A stretch of 64,000 nt of DNA. Origin: an uncultured Aquimonas sp. Its GTDB lineage: Bacteria > Pseudomonadota > Gammaproteobacteria > Xanthomonadales > Xanthomonadaceae. The DNA is taken from positions 62,001 to 126,000 of the forward strand of contig NZ_CALART010000110.1 of assembly GCF_937888285.1 (NCBI RefSeq). The letters are read 5' to 3'. How positions within the stretch are numbered: position 1 is the stretch's first letter; each line of letters starts with the position of its first letter. Shown in pieces: positions 53,202 to 62,445 of this stretch. The position numbers and the translations under genes were made by a program. The notes beneath the pieces are model-generated. The model saw only the letters and a list, made by a program, of their open reading frames with translations. It had not been told where the DNA came from and did no database searches.

Positions 53202-53654
53202 ATGACCGATCGCGACGAGTTCGTCAGTGCAAGCGACCTGGCCCGCATGGGCTACTGCGAGCGGCAGGTGGCCTTCGACGCTTCCCATGGGCAGCGCCTG
53301 ACGGTGGAGCAGGCGCGGGCGCGAGACCGCGGCCTGAAAGCGCATGCCGCCTTCTACGACGAGAGTCGCAGGATTGCGGCCGCCAGCGCCACGAAGGGCC
53401 GGTGCTTCATCGCCACACTGGCGCTCGGGGAGTGCGACGACACGCGCGTGTTGCGCGCTTTCAGGGACCTGTATCTGAGGCGATCAGCTTGCGGACGGTG
53501 GTTCGTCGGAGCCTACTACGCGACTTCGCCAGCGCTGTGCTGCTGGCTGGAGTCACGGCCGCGCGCGATCCGGGCCCTGCGCTGGCTGCTGAAGGGGCTG
53601 GCCCGTGCGGCCGGTGCCGCGGTGAATCTGAAGGTGGGACGCGACGATGGGTGA
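53202..53654 (+). CDS. Cas4-N-terminal-like plus CFI-box protein
   Basis: 150 residues from ATG 53202. The first half (SASDLARMGYCERQVAFDAS, then RARDRGLKAHAAFYDE) matches the N-terminal, Cys-containing part of Cas4/RecB-type nucleases. The second half (GRCFIATLALGECDDTRVLR, AFRDLYLRRSACGRWFVGAY) is a CFI-box domain. The nuclease catalytic residues are not here but in the next, overlapping gene. Confidence 0.6.
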   Translation: MTDRDEFVSASDLARMGYCERQVAFDASHGQRLTVEQARARDRGLKAHAAFYDESRRIAAASATKGRCFIATLALGECDDTRVLRAFRDLYLRRSACGRWFVGAYYATSPALCCWLESRPRAIRALRWLLKGLARAAGAAVNLKVGRDDG

Positions 53655-54195
53655 CGGGGTTGCCGCGCTGATCCTGCTGATCGCCTTCATCGCGTCCGCG
53701 ATCCTGTTCGCCAGAAGGCGGTCGTCGCAGATCGACGACATCGAGCGTGGCCTTCCCGCCGAACTGCGCGGCGCCGAGATCGCCTATGCCGAGCGGACAT
53801 TCAGATCGCATCGACATCGCCTGGTGGCCAGGCTGGACCGCGCATACCGGACACCGGCGGGGGTTCAGCTTGTCGAGCTGAAGACGCGCCCTCGCGACGC
53901 CGTGTACATGTCCGACGTGATCGAGCTGTCGACACAACGGATTGCCCTGCAGGACGAGACCGGCGAGACAGTCTCTGATGAGGCGTGGGTCGTCGTCCAG
54001 AACAGCCGAAGCGGCTCGCGCAGGCCGAGCAGGGTCCGCCTGCTGGGGCAGTCCGAGATTGCTGCGATGCGCGAGCGTTACGTGGCTGTCGTGCACGGCA
54101 GGGTGGGCAGGCCAGCCCCGGCGCGGACGCCTTCGCAGTGCGACCACTGCGCGCACAAGGCGAGGTGCGGAGCCAAGTATCAGGACCGTGCCTGA
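53647..54195 (+). CDS. Membrane-anchored Cas4-like nuclease half
   Basis: 182 residues from ATG 53647, overlapping the previous gene by 8 bp. A membrane helix (LILLIAFIASAILFA, about 8-22) precedes a PD-(D/E)XK core. This has ARLDRAYRTPAGVQLVELKT (Asp and Glu-x-Lys), the QRIALQ helix and a terminal Cys cluster CDHCAHKARC. A complete Cas4 fold would need the N-terminal Cys, which the neighbour supplies. Together they look like one nuclease made as two chains. Confidence 0.65.
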   Translation: MGDGVAALILLIAFIASAILFARRRSSQIDDIERGLPAELRGAEIAYAERTFRSHRHRLVARLDRAYRTPAGVQLVELKTRPRDAVYMSDVIELSTQRIALQDETGETVSDEAWVVVQNSRSGSRRPSRVRLLGQSEIAAMRERYVAVVHGRVGRPAPARTPSQCDHCAHKARCGAKYQDRA

Positions 54196-54196
54196 A

Positions 54197-54517
54197 TCAC
54201 TTGGCGGGAGGCGGCCCGACGAGACAGCGCCGGCGACGGCGCTCAAGGGCGACACGTCGACCGACCAGCAGCATGACCACGATGCCCCACATCGAGGTGG
54301 CCAGCAGTACCCAGCCGCCGGCAGCAGCAGGTAGCAGCAGGGCCGACAACGCGAACCCGGGGACTGTCGTTGCAAGCAGGAACCTGTCGCAACCTCGCGC
54401 AACCTGCCTGAAGCCCGAATCGTCCAGCGATCGGAGATGGTGACGCCCGGATCTCAACACTAGGAGCGCGGCCAGCAGCGGTATTACCCAACGATGCGCG
54501 TTGTCGTCGGGGGGCAT
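54197..54517 (-). CDS. Small membrane protein
   Basis: 106 residues from ATG 54517 (an extension to 54559 overlaps the sppA-like end). Hydrophobic segments are WVIPLLAALLVL, ATTVPGFALSALLLPAAAG and WVLLATSMWGIVVMLLVG. The C terminus is very basic. No family recognised. It follows the S49 peptidase gene on the same strand. Confidence 0.55.
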   Translation of the reverse strand: MPPDDNAHRWVIPLLAALLVLRSGRHHLRSLDDSGFRQVARGCDRFLLATTVPGFALSALLLPAAAGGWVLLATSMWGIVVMLLVGRRVALERRRRRCLVGPPPAK

Positions 54518-54542
54518 GCCGCACGAACTGCGGCGTCCGCGT

Positions 54543-55637
54543 TCAGCGGACAACGACACCCGTCGTCGTCAGGCGCTGCACCGAACTCACGACTGCGTCC
54601 TGAATGGTCCGACCGAGCAGCTGCAGACCCTGGTTGCTGGGACCGAAATCGTAGGCCTGGACACCCCAGGTGCTGGCAACGTATTCGTCGATCGTGCCGA
54701 CGGCATCCACCAGGCCGATCTCCTTTGCTTCGGGGCCGGCCCACACTTCGCCGGTCGCGACGTCGACGCCCGCCTTGAGTTGGGGCCCGCGCCGCGCCTT
54801 CACCTCCTCGAGGAAGTACGTGCCCATCTGATCGACCAGCTTCTGCGCCTTCAGGTCGACTTCGGGTGTCACCGGCGTGAAGGGATTCAGGAAGGACTTG
54901 AGCTTGCCCGACGCATAGACCCGCTGGCTGACGTCGTACTTGGCAATCGCACGATCCAGTTGCCATGGGGCCATGATCGCCCCGATGGATCCAACCAGGG
55001 AGTACCTGCCTGCGACGATCTTGTCGGCGTGCAGGGCGATCAGGAAGGCCGCGCTGGCGCCGAGGTTGTTGATCACCGCGACGACCGGCTTCGGGTGTTT
55101 GCGCTTGAGCGAGCCGATGGCGGTGTAGATGCGCTCGGCTTCCACAGGCGCCCCGCCAGGGCTGTCGATCGACAGCACGACCGCCTTGACGTTGGGATTC
55201 GCGAAAGCCTTCTCCAGCAGGGGCACGATCGAGTCCGCCGAAGCGTGATCGGTCGACGAGATCTGGCCCTCGATGCGCACGACGCCCACCACGTCGCCAA
55301 ACGGGCCCCATCGGAACCCGGTCGAACTCAGGAAGAAGAGGAAGTAGACGATGCCAAGCAGGACGGGCAGGCCGAAGACCATGGCCTGGAACAGCATGCG
55401 CCAGCGGTGCTCAGACTTCCGCTCTCCGGCCGCGAGCCGCTGAGCCTCCTGGAACGATTCACGTTGCCCCCGCATCTCGCGCATCAACTCCAGCAGGAGA
55501 CCTGTCTGCCCGTGCTGAGCCATGACATTCGCCTGGGAGTCTGGAGTCGCATCGTTGCCGTCCGCTTGGCCCGCCATGGGCGGCCGCACTGGACCGGTTT
55601 CGGATTGCGACGCAGGGCGGTCTTGGTCGTTGGTCAT
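54543..55637 (-). CDS. S49-family (SppA-like) membrane peptidase
   Basis: 364 residues from ATG 55637 (GGAGATCC upstream). After a soluble N terminus comes one membrane helix (QAMVFGLPVLLGIVYFLFFL, about 98-117). The S49 core shows VVGVVRIEGQI, VLSIDSPGG, NNLGASAAFLIALHAD (nucleophile Ser) and LVGSIGAIM. YASGKLKSFLNPFTPVT holds a candidate general-base Lys. S49 peptidases occur in several conjugative elements near transfer genes. Confidence 0.85.
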   Translation of the reverse strand: MTNDQDRPASQSETGPVRPPMAGQADGNDATPDSQANVMAQHGQTGLLLELMREMRGQRESFQEAQRLAAGERKSEHRWRMLFQAMVFGLPVLLGIVYFLFFLSSTGFRWGPFGDVVGVVRIEGQISSTDHASADSIVPLLEKAFANPNVKAVVLSIDSPGGAPVEAERIYTAIGSLKRKHPKPVVAVINNLGASAAFLIALHADKIVAGRYSLVGSIGAIMAPWQLDRAIAKYDVSQRVYASGKLKSFLNPFTPVTPEVDLKAQKLVDQMGTYFLEEVKARRGPQLKAGVDVATGEVWAGPEAKEIGLVDAVGTIDEYVASTWGVQAYDFGPSNQGLQLLGRTIQDAVVSSVQRLTTTGVVVR

Positions 55638-55785
55638 CTTGGATCTCCGGCTGCTGAGCGCAGTGAGCGAGGCCAAGATAGGCAGGATGCATGCCTCTGA
55701 AAAGCGAAAATGCCGGGGCTGCTGCGGGCTGAAGTGAGGGATTCAGCGGCGCACCGGCAGGATCGCCGGACACAGGCCGGAGCGG

Positions 55786-56388
55786 TTACTTCGGGCAGGC
55801 GCCACCCTGAAGCAGTGAAGCCAGGGTGACCTTGTCACAGTTGGTCTTCTTGTCAGGGATGCCGGCAGGCGCTGGCACGCTCTCGACGCGAGCAGCTCCC
55901 TGGAGTCGGGCTTTGAGCGATTCCAACGGATCAGCACGTTCGAGTTCGCCAAGGTGCGCACCGAGCGCGTTCCTCTTCGTGATCGGGCAGCGCAATTCAA
56001 ACCCCGGCTCCGAACCACCAAGGAACGGGATAGAAACCTCCGATCGAACGACTGTGGCAACAGCACAAGCTGAGTTCGCGAGTTGAACCAGAGATTCAGC
56101 TGCGACTGCGAGGTCGGACATGCCTTGCAGAATCAGGATCTGGCCGTCGGCACACTTCTGGGCAACGAACGAGGCGGACAGGCGAAAGTACGCATCGACC
56201 TGGTCGCGCTTTGCGGCTGCTGCTGGGATGAGCAGAGAACCTCCAAGGAACCCAATCGTGTTCGGCGCCAGATCGCAAACCGTTGCATCTGTGACCTTGC
56301 CGGGTCGAAGGGCAACGGCGTACGCAGGGGACTGGTAGGCAGTCAGGAAGGCGGCCAAACACGCCGTGAGCAGGCTGCGATCAAGCAT
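55786..56388 (-). CDS. Exported hypothetical protein
   Basis: 200 residues from ATG 56388. The signal peptide (LLTACLAAFLTAYQSPAYA) is cleaved near residue 24. Cys residues are scattered along the mature part (VCDLAPN, QKCADG, SACAV, RCPITK, NCDKVT, ACPK), so disulfides are likely. No family recognised. It is next to the transfer genes and could be a periplasmic or surface factor, for example for exclusion. Confidence 0.55.
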   Translation of the reverse strand: MLDRSLLTACLAAFLTAYQSPAYAVALRPGKVTDATVCDLAPNTIGFLGGSLLIPAAAAKRDQVDAYFRLSASFVAQKCADGQILILQGMSDLAVAAESLVQLANSACAVATVVRSEVSIPFLGGSEPGFELRCPITKRNALGAHLGELERADPLESLKARLQGAARVESVPAPAGIPDKKTNCDKVTLASLLQGGACPK

Positions 56389-56491
56389 TCTGGTCTCCTT
56401 GACAGCATCGCCGGACGAGTATAAAGATTGGCCTCAAGGGAAGGCGATCAACTGCTCGCCTGACGAGCCGACAACCTTGATGGAGCCCGCA

Positions 56492-56797
56492 GTGAACCGC
56501 GTACGAACTGTCCTTTTGGCCTTTGTAGTGGTCGGCGGTCTCGCGGCTGCCACGGTGACCGACAGAGGTGCGTTCGTCATGGGCTTCTTCTTTGTATTCT
56601 GGGGCGGCGCATCAGCGGCGGTCATGTGGGTTGCGAGTCGCAACTGGGCTGCGGCGCAGGAAGTCGACCCTGACCTTCGGAGCGCTACCAGTGCTGAGAA
56701 TCGCCCGTTCTTTGACGAGAATGGAGTTCATCGGTTCCAGGGCGACGTGTTTGACGCGGAGAATCATCCGACGCCGGGTGCACAGGGCCGCATCTGA
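56492..56797 (+). CDS. Small membrane protein next to traG
   Basis: 101 residues from GTG 56492 (GGAG 6 bp upstream). There are two membrane helices (TVLLAFVVVGGLAAATV and AFVMGFFFVFWGGASAAVMW) and a soluble acidic tail (DLRSATSAENRPFFDENGVH). It is convergent with traG and ends 19 bp from the traG stop. An entry-exclusion role is possible because exclusion genes often sit beside traG, but this is inference from position. Confidence 0.6.
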   Translation: MNRVRTVLLAFVVVGGLAAATVTDRGAFVMGFFFVFWGGASAAVMWVASRNWAAAQEVDPDLRSATSAENRPFFDENGVHRFQGDVFDAENHPTPGAQGRI

Positions 56798-56816
56798 GGG
56801 TGCGGCGCTTCCAGTC

Positions 56817-59723
56817 CTAGTTGGGACGCCGTTTGCCACCTTTGGGAAGCATCGTCGGAACTTCAGCCGTCGCGGCGATGTCTTGAGCGCGCTGAGATTT
56901 GGCGATGCGCTCCTTGGCCGCTTGGGCGGCAGCGCTGGCCTGGCCAGGACCGTCCCTCATGACTTCGCGCGCCTGTTCAGCGATGTTTGCTACGTCGTCG
57001 CGAAGTTGGCGAGCATTGCTCATGGCCTGCGAGCGCCGTGATCCGATAGTGCCATCTGGATTTCGAGTTATCTCATTGCGCTGGTCGAAAGTTTCGGCAG
57101 CAGATTGCCTTTGCCAAGCTTCTGCAGCGTGTGCCGTTACATCGCGCCGAATGCCGCTCAGAGCTGTTGGCAATTCGGGTGGGCCGAGAGTCTCGCCACT
57201 CATCCTCGGGGACACAGCGCGGTCGTTCGATCGATCAGCAGAGTCAACCCTTGATGCAGCGAAGGCGGGATCCTGCAGATCGGCTTCTCTGGCCCTCTGA
57301 ACATCTTCAAAGGTGGCTGGGAGCGCAGTGGAACCCATTTGGTTTCTCGTTGGCGGCAAGGCGCGCGTGGCAAGTTCGCTGGCCATGGCCGCCTGCAGCG
57401 CAAGACTGTCGGATCCGTACTCTGCTGCCAAGCGTTGGTAGCGGCGCATGAAATCGGAGTTCGCTGGCAGCTGAGCCAAGTCGATGGACAGAGCCTCCCC
57501 TGACTCATATGCAGTAGACAACCGTTTCGCCACGGCCTGTCTCTCGGCAAACACCGACTGTGCTGAGTCAACCCGGGTGGTGGCTGTGGAGAGGCGAGAC
57601 GCGAGTTCCCGTCCTTCGCGACTCTCAGCACCGAGAGCACTTGCGAACGTTTGATCTCGAGTCGCACGATCCGCGAAGGATCGAAACTGCCTTAGCTGAT
57701 CGTTTGTGAGTTCAGATGCAACCTTCTGTTGTTGCTCGGTCAAATTGGAGCTGTAGGACTTTCCGGCGTTGCCTGAGGCATTGGCCCTGATCGGGCTGAT
57801 GCCAGGAGTGCCGATCCCTCCTGAAAGCTGGAATGCGATCTGCGAGACCTGCGAGGAGCTGAGACCGGTGCTCTTGGCAACTTGTTCGGAGATGGTGCGC
57901 AGGCTGTCGGCCGACTTTCCAAGCTCTTCGACACTGGAAATTGATTGTCCACTTGTTCGATTCGAGGACTGATAGCGCGATGTCGTGCGCGACATGGCTT
58001 CAACCAAGGTTGATGACAGTTCACTGCTGGCCGACACCACATCAGAGCGTGCCGACTCGGCGGCACGGGAAGCCTCCGAGACAGCACTCTGACTGACACG
58101 GGATGACACGACTCGAGACACGGCGCCCTCATTGCGCAGGTACGAGACTGCCTGCTGACCAGAGCCGGTTGTGGTCAACCAGTTCCCGTCCATGTCCTGT
58201 TGCCGTGAAACCCAGGGGTTCGAAGTCGAAGGACTCACGACCCGTTGATCCATGGACACATTGCCCATGCTCGCGTTACCTGCGGCGGCGGCGGCGGACG
58301 CATTCCCGCTGAGGGATGCAGATTGCAGGCCCTGCAGACCACCCATGATCGCGCTGCCGAAGTTGACGAGCCTGCTTGCCAGAGAGTAGGCCAGCATCGG
58401 AATGCCGATGATGAGGTACGAAACCACAGCCTGCGATGACACGGCGTTCGAGTAGATCGGCGAGGAGGTCTGAAGGGCGAGTGCCTTGACCCCGCCACCG
58501 ACTTCGGCAGCCGCGGCCTGGTCGAGCTGGGCATAGATGGACGCCATGTAGTTGAGGATGGCGAACAGGGGCGGCCAGAGCTGGATCGAGATCAGTGCTG
58601 ATGCATACCCGGCCAGCATGAGCAGGGTGTTGCGACCCGAGGAGAGGAAGAGGAGCAACACGATCAGGGGGAACACCGCGTAGCACATCGCCTCGGCCAC
58701 GTTGCGAACGACCGGAAGGGCCTGCTCGGCAATCTTGGCGCCATTGATCCATGCGGCGTTCTGTGAAGCCACCGCCGCTGCACGCCCGGTGGCCAGCATC
58801 ATGCAGGACGGATCGTTGATCTTCTGGCAGCCCATCTCCCCGGCATCGTTGATCGCATTGATCATGGCGTTCTGGCGGATCAGGTCCGAAGCCGTTGCCG
58901 CGGCTGCTGCTATCTGGCCACGGATGTAGGCCTGCGGGATCTGGTTGACCACGGCGGCCTGGGCGGCCACAGCAGCCAGGCTCGGGTTCAGGCGCAAGCC
59001 CAACTTGCCTGTCAGGTCGGTGATCTGCGCTGGCAGGCGCGCGCCGATCGACGCGTAGACCTGGTCGCAGGTGTTCGTGGTGACGCCCGCCGCTGTCGTG
59101 ATGATGCTGAAGCGTGCCGGGTTCGTGGCGGCCATCGTCGCCCAGAGATCTGCAGACGACGAGAAGGCCGCCGGTGAGATGGTGCCATCGGCGATGTCGA
59201 ACGTGGTGCAGTTGCTGACGAAGTTGACGAGGTCCGTCCGGACAGCCGGGTCCGGGATCGAGGCCCGGCGTGTCTCCTGGATCAGGCGGCTGCCGAACAT
59301 CAGGCCGTTCTGCTGGTAGGAGAGCTCGGCTGGCAAGGCTGCTGGCCCCGGCAGCGTCTGGAAGGCTGTCTCGAACAACTCGGTGATCGAGTTCCCGATC
59401 GAACTCGTGAGGCCGCCGAGTGCAGCCATGCCGAAGGGGACGTTCGCGACCACGCGCACCGGTGTGCCCCCTGTCTTGTCGACGACCCCGACGGTGACGC
59501 GTGGAACGAACAGGACGCCGTAGACGAGCACGACAGAGATGATCCACTTCCAGCCCTGGAGCTTCTCCGGCGAGAACATGTAGGCGATCAGTGCCGCGAC
59601 GAAGCCGCAGAAGGCGACCGCCGCAATGGCGCTGAGGTACGTTCCCGATGCAACGATGGCCGCGATGGCATTGAAGATGCCGGCGAGGCTCTCGGTGTTG
59701 TGATAGGCGTAGATCTCCCACAT
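56817..59723 (-). CDS. traG: TraG, mating-pair stabilisation protein (F-type T4SS)
   Basis: 968 residues from ATG 59723. The N-terminal third has several membrane helices (TYLSAIAAVAFCGFVAALIA, WIISVVLVYGVLFVP, AVFPLIVLLLFLSSG, SYLIIGIPMLAYSLAS). The C-terminal half is Ser/Ala/Gln-rich and helical. In F, TraG serves pilus assembly and mating-pair stabilisation, and in related elements its C-terminal half sets exclusion specificity. Sampled GC is about 53% near 57,720 against about 72% near 58,920, so the C-terminal half may have been exchanged. Confidence 0.9.
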   Translation of the reverse strand: MWEIYAYHNTESLAGIFNAIAAIVASGTYLSAIAAVAFCGFVAALIAYMFSPEKLQGWKWIISVVLVYGVLFVPRVTVGVVDKTGGTPVRVVANVPFGMAALGGLTSSIGNSITELFETAFQTLPGPAALPAELSYQQNGLMFGSRLIQETRRASIPDPAVRTDLVNFVSNCTTFDIADGTISPAAFSSSADLWATMAATNPARFSIITTAAGVTTNTCDQVYASIGARLPAQITDLTGKLGLRLNPSLAAVAAQAAVVNQIPQAYIRGQIAAAAATASDLIRQNAMINAINDAGEMGCQKINDPSCMMLATGRAAAVASQNAAWINGAKIAEQALPVVRNVAEAMCYAVFPLIVLLLFLSSGRNTLLMLAGYASALISIQLWPPLFAILNYMASIYAQLDQAAAAEVGGGVKALALQTSSPIYSNAVSSQAVVSYLIIGIPMLAYSLASRLVNFGSAIMGGLQGLQSASLSGNASAAAAAGNASMGNVSMDQRVVSPSTSNPWVSRQQDMDGNWLTTTGSGQQAVSYLRNEGAVSRVVSSRVSQSAVSEASRAAESARSDVVSASSELSSTLVEAMSRTTSRYQSSNRTSGQSISSVEELGKSADSLRTISEQVAKSTGLSSSQVSQIAFQLSGGIGTPGISPIRANASGNAGKSYSSNLTEQQQKVASELTNDQLRQFRSFADRATRDQTFASALGAESREGRELASRLSTATTRVDSAQSVFAERQAVAKRLSTAYESGEALSIDLAQLPANSDFMRRYQRLAAEYGSDSLALQAAMASELATRALPPTRNQMGSTALPATFEDVQRAREADLQDPAFAASRVDSADRSNDRAVSPRMSGETLGPPELPTALSGIRRDVTAHAAEAWQRQSAAETFDQRNEITRNPDGTIGSRRSQAMSNARQLRDDVANIAEQAREVMRDGPGQASAAAQAAKERIAKSQRAQDIAATAEVPTMLPKGGKRRPN

Positions 59724-59752
59724 TGCAGCAATCCCCGACGGTGCCGTGGCGC

Positions 59753-61186
59753 CTATTGAATGCCGCGGTGCGAGTGGCCCAGCATGTCGAGCACGTGCGT
59801 CGACATGTTGGATCGCAGGTTGCGCTCGAGCCGTTCAAGATCGGTGGCGACGGTCGACACGGAAACCACCTTCTTGTACATGTTCGACTGCTCCAGCTGC
59901 AGCCTGCCCAGGAACTTGTGCACATCCTCGCGCTGACGATTCGCGGCTTTCTGTTGCTCAAGATTGAGCAGGTGCTGCTTCATCAGCGCCGACAGTGCGA
60001 CGTTCGCGAACTGGTTGAGAAACGTGAAGGCGTAGTCGGCGGCGATGACCTCGCGGTAGTTGCCGATCATCATTTCCGACAGACCGGACCCGGGAATGGT
60101 GTTGCCGATGGACAGCATCCTCCAGACCGGGATGCTGGTGCTGTTCACGAACCCGACCGCGACCGAGTTGTTCGGGATGGCTGCGCGCGTGAGGATGCTG
60201 TCCGAGATGCTGCGCATCACGTTCTCGACCTTCTTCGTCAACGGCTCGTGGGCATTGGCGTTCGTGCGCGAGACGACGTCGCAGTCGGCGTAGTTGTTGC
60301 AGCGGAGCAGCTGCACGTTGACGTTGCCACCGGCAGCGTCCGACTGGCCATAGAGCAGTTGGGCCACCGTGGTGATGCTCGGACCGATGTAGTCGGGATC
60401 GCGGTTCGAGTCCTGTGGGTAGAAAATCAGGGCACCGACGACGCTCATGACCATCTCCCTTGCGGCGTCATCGAGCGTGTCGATGTTCTTGAGCGCCTTC
60501 CAGGTGAAGTTGCCCACGAACGGGGCCTGGGCCCTGATCTTCGGATCGGCGCTGGTGCGGGCCGAGGCCAGGATGCCGGGGCTGTCCGATGCACAGCGCC
60601 GCATGGCGGCGTCGATGTCCGCTTCGAGTCCCATCTGCATGGCGAGCTTGGCGCAGGATCGCTGCGAGTCGTATCCCATCGCTTCGGCGGCCGAGGACAC
60701 GAGTGCGGTAGCGGTCTCGCACGAGTTCACCCGGGCGTTGTTGATCCAGGTCTCCAGCCCCTTCGCCCACTTGGTCAGCCCGCCCAGCAACGGCGACACC
60801 GACTCCAGTGCCAGCTGAAACGCGATGCCTGGCAGCGCCGCGGTGATGTTGCGCAGCATGTTGCGGAACTCCGCGGCCGAGATGTGGGAAAAGGAGCCGC
60901 CGAAGAGGTCGATGCCGCCACAGCCGCCCTTGGCCGAGGGGAACTGGATGGCGGCGAGCTGGTAGGTCTTGTTCGGGGAGCGCAGGTAGAGATTGCCCCC
61001 CGTGAAGGTGTTGAAAGTCTGGCCCTTGAAGGCACCTGGTGCCGTGTAGTTGCCCACCGCTCCGAGGTTGTTGAACATGTTCGTGACTTCCGTGTTGAGG
61101 TCACCGGCGTGGGCGGTCGGCTGGAGCACGAGCAAAGACAGTGCGCAGAGGGCGGCGACGGGTTTGCGGAGGAGGCTGGCTTGCAT
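59753..61186 (-). CDS. traH: TraH, conjugative pilus assembly protein
   Basis: 477 residues from ATG 61186 (GGGAGCCC upstream). It has a signal peptide (LCALSLLVLQPTAHA) and the conserved TraH start (DLNTEVTNMFNNLGAVGNYT, then GGNLYLRSPNK). GGCGGIDLFGGSFSHISAAE is the hallmark of the family. In F, TraH acts in the outer-envelope part of the pilus machine. It lies between traG and traF as expected. Confidence 0.93.
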   Translation of the reverse strand: MQASLLRKPVAALCALSLLVLQPTAHAGDLNTEVTNMFNNLGAVGNYTAPGAFKGQTFNTFTGGNLYLRSPNKTYQLAAIQFPSAKGGCGGIDLFGGSFSHISAAEFRNMLRNITAALPGIAFQLALESVSPLLGGLTKWAKGLETWINNARVNSCETATALVSSAAEAMGYDSQRSCAKLAMQMGLEADIDAAMRRCASDSPGILASARTSADPKIRAQAPFVGNFTWKALKNIDTLDDAAREMVMSVVGALIFYPQDSNRDPDYIGPSITTVAQLLYGQSDAAGGNVNVQLLRCNNYADCDVVSRTNANAHEPLTKKVENVMRSISDSILTRAAIPNNSVAVGFVNSTSIPVWRMLSIGNTIPGSGLSEMMIGNYREVIAADYAFTFLNQFANVALSALMKQHLLNLEQQKAANRQREDVHKFLGRLQLEQSNMYKKVVSVSTVATDLERLERNLRSNMSTHVLDMLGHSHRGIQ

Positions 61187-61197
61187 GAAAGGGCTCC

Positions 61198-62061
61198 CTA
61201 CTTCAAGGACACCTGGCGCGTGACCGATGGCACCAGCGCATCGGCGCCCGGCGCCGTCACCGTGGCGATGCGTTCGATCAGCTGTGACTCGGACAGCACG
61301 CCGAAGCCGATCGGGGTGATCTTCCCGGTGAAAGGCTCCGCCAGAAACACCGCCGGCACCTGCGTCACTTGCAGCGTGCGCGAGATGCCGTTGTCGCGGC
61401 GGTACTGCGGGAAGTTCGGCAGGCCGCCGCCGTCAACGCTGATCGGCACGATCTGGATGCCGTGGCGGGCCTGGAAGGCCTCGAGCGTCGGGGCGAACGC
61501 GTGGCAGTACGGGCAGTCCGAGCGGAAAAAGAAAAACAGGACATGCGTCCGGGCGAGGGCTGCCAGGGACTGGTTGCGGGTCTGGGCCTGCTCGCGGTCG
61601 AAGACCTCGATCCCGCGCGCATTGACAGGGCGGCCCTGTAGCGTCATGTCGAGGTCCGGCGTCGACCATGCCACCCGCTGCGCGACCTCGGAGAAGTAGG
61701 ACGCCTGGCGCACCACGCTCGCCTCGAGTTCCATGTAGCGGCGGACGTTGGCCTCGGTGGGGCGGATGATGGCGATGTTCCGGTAGTCCTCCAGGCGCTT
61801 CTGCAGGCGTGCGAATTCGACGAGCTCGGGCGGGCGGCTCTCCGCGGTGGCCTCCTTCGCCCGAGGTCGGGGCTTCTGGGGCGGGATCACCTCGGGTTCC
61901 GGGTCCTCGTAGAAGTGCCAGCCGCGCCGGTAGTCGCCCCAGAAGATCGACCCGGCAGGCGCCGCGCTGGCGGACGGGGCCGCCGTATCGGGGCCTTGCT
62001 GCTGCGACAGCGCCGGATGCGCGACGAGAACGATGGCAAGGCCGATGAGCACGGTACGCAT
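61198..62061 (-). CDS. traF: TraF, periplasmic thioredoxin-like conjugation protein
   Basis: 287 residues from ATG 62061. It has a signal peptide (VLIGLAIVLVAHPALS). The FWGDYRRGWHFYEDPE region and the thioredoxin-like C-terminal domain define TraF. An active-site pair, SDCPYCHAF (Cys183, Cys186), is present, whereas F-plasmid TraF lacks CxxC. It may therefore act as a real disulfide oxidoreductase for the Cys-rich TraN and TraH. Confidence 0.92.
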   Translation of the reverse strand: MRTVLIGLAIVLVAHPALSQQQGPDTAAPSASAAPAGSIFWGDYRRGWHFYEDPEPEVIPPQKPRPRAKEATAESRPPELVEFARLQKRLEDYRNIAIIRPTEANVRRYMELEASVVRQASYFSEVAQRVAWSTPDLDMTLQGRPVNARGIEVFDREQAQTRNQSLAALARTHVLFFFFRSDCPYCHAFAPTLEAFQARHGIQIVPISVDGGGLPNFPQYRRDNGISRTLQVTQVPAVFLAEPFTGKITPIGFGVLSESQLIERIATVTAPGADALVPSVTRQVSLK

Positions 62062-62070
62062 GGGTGCACC

Positions 62071-62445
62071 TCAGGAAAGCGACTTCGGGGGCGTGCCGTC
62101 GCGGCAGTAGTTCAGGCCGATGTCGACGGTCTTGCGCTCGGGGCCGGATGCACCCGGCAGGTTGACGCCGTCCTGCGAGAAGGTCAGCTTCAGACGGCTG
62201 CATCCCGGCTGGCGGTAACGGCGCTCGGTGGTCACGTCGATGAGGATCGGCCCAGCTGCCTTGAAGCGGTCGGTGATGAGACTGGCCATCTGGCCGGTCA
62301 GTACGCCTTGCGCCTGCCCTGTGGGCGAATCGATGGCGGAGATGAGCAGGACGCGAACGTCATCGACGGGCACGCGGGTTGAACCGCTCTGCGCGCCTGC
62401 GACCAGGGGCGAGACGATGGCCACGAGGGCGAGAATGGACTTCAC
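62071..62445 (-). CDS. Small periplasmic conjugation-linked protein
   Basis: 124 residues from GTG 62445 (GGGAGG upstream), overlapping the traN stop by 4 bp. It has a signal peptide (ILALVAIVSPLVAGAQS), a beta-rich domain and two Cys (QPGCSRLKLTF, LNYCRDGTPP) that may form a disulfide. No family assigned. It is translationally coupled with traN and lies just upstream of traF. Confidence 0.7.
   Translation of the reverse strand: MKSILALVAIVSPLVAGAQSGSTRVPVDDVRVLLISAIDSPTGQAQGVLTGQMASLITDRFKAAGPILIDVTTERRYRQPGCSRLKLTFSQDGVNLPGASGPERKTVDIGLNYCRDGTPPKSLS

Noticed and set aside
53202..54195. CRISPR-associated Cas4 in a CRISPR locus
   Set aside because: Cas4-like motifs are present, but there is no array, cas1 or cas2 nearby, and the split, membrane-anchored layout differs from CRISPR Cas4.
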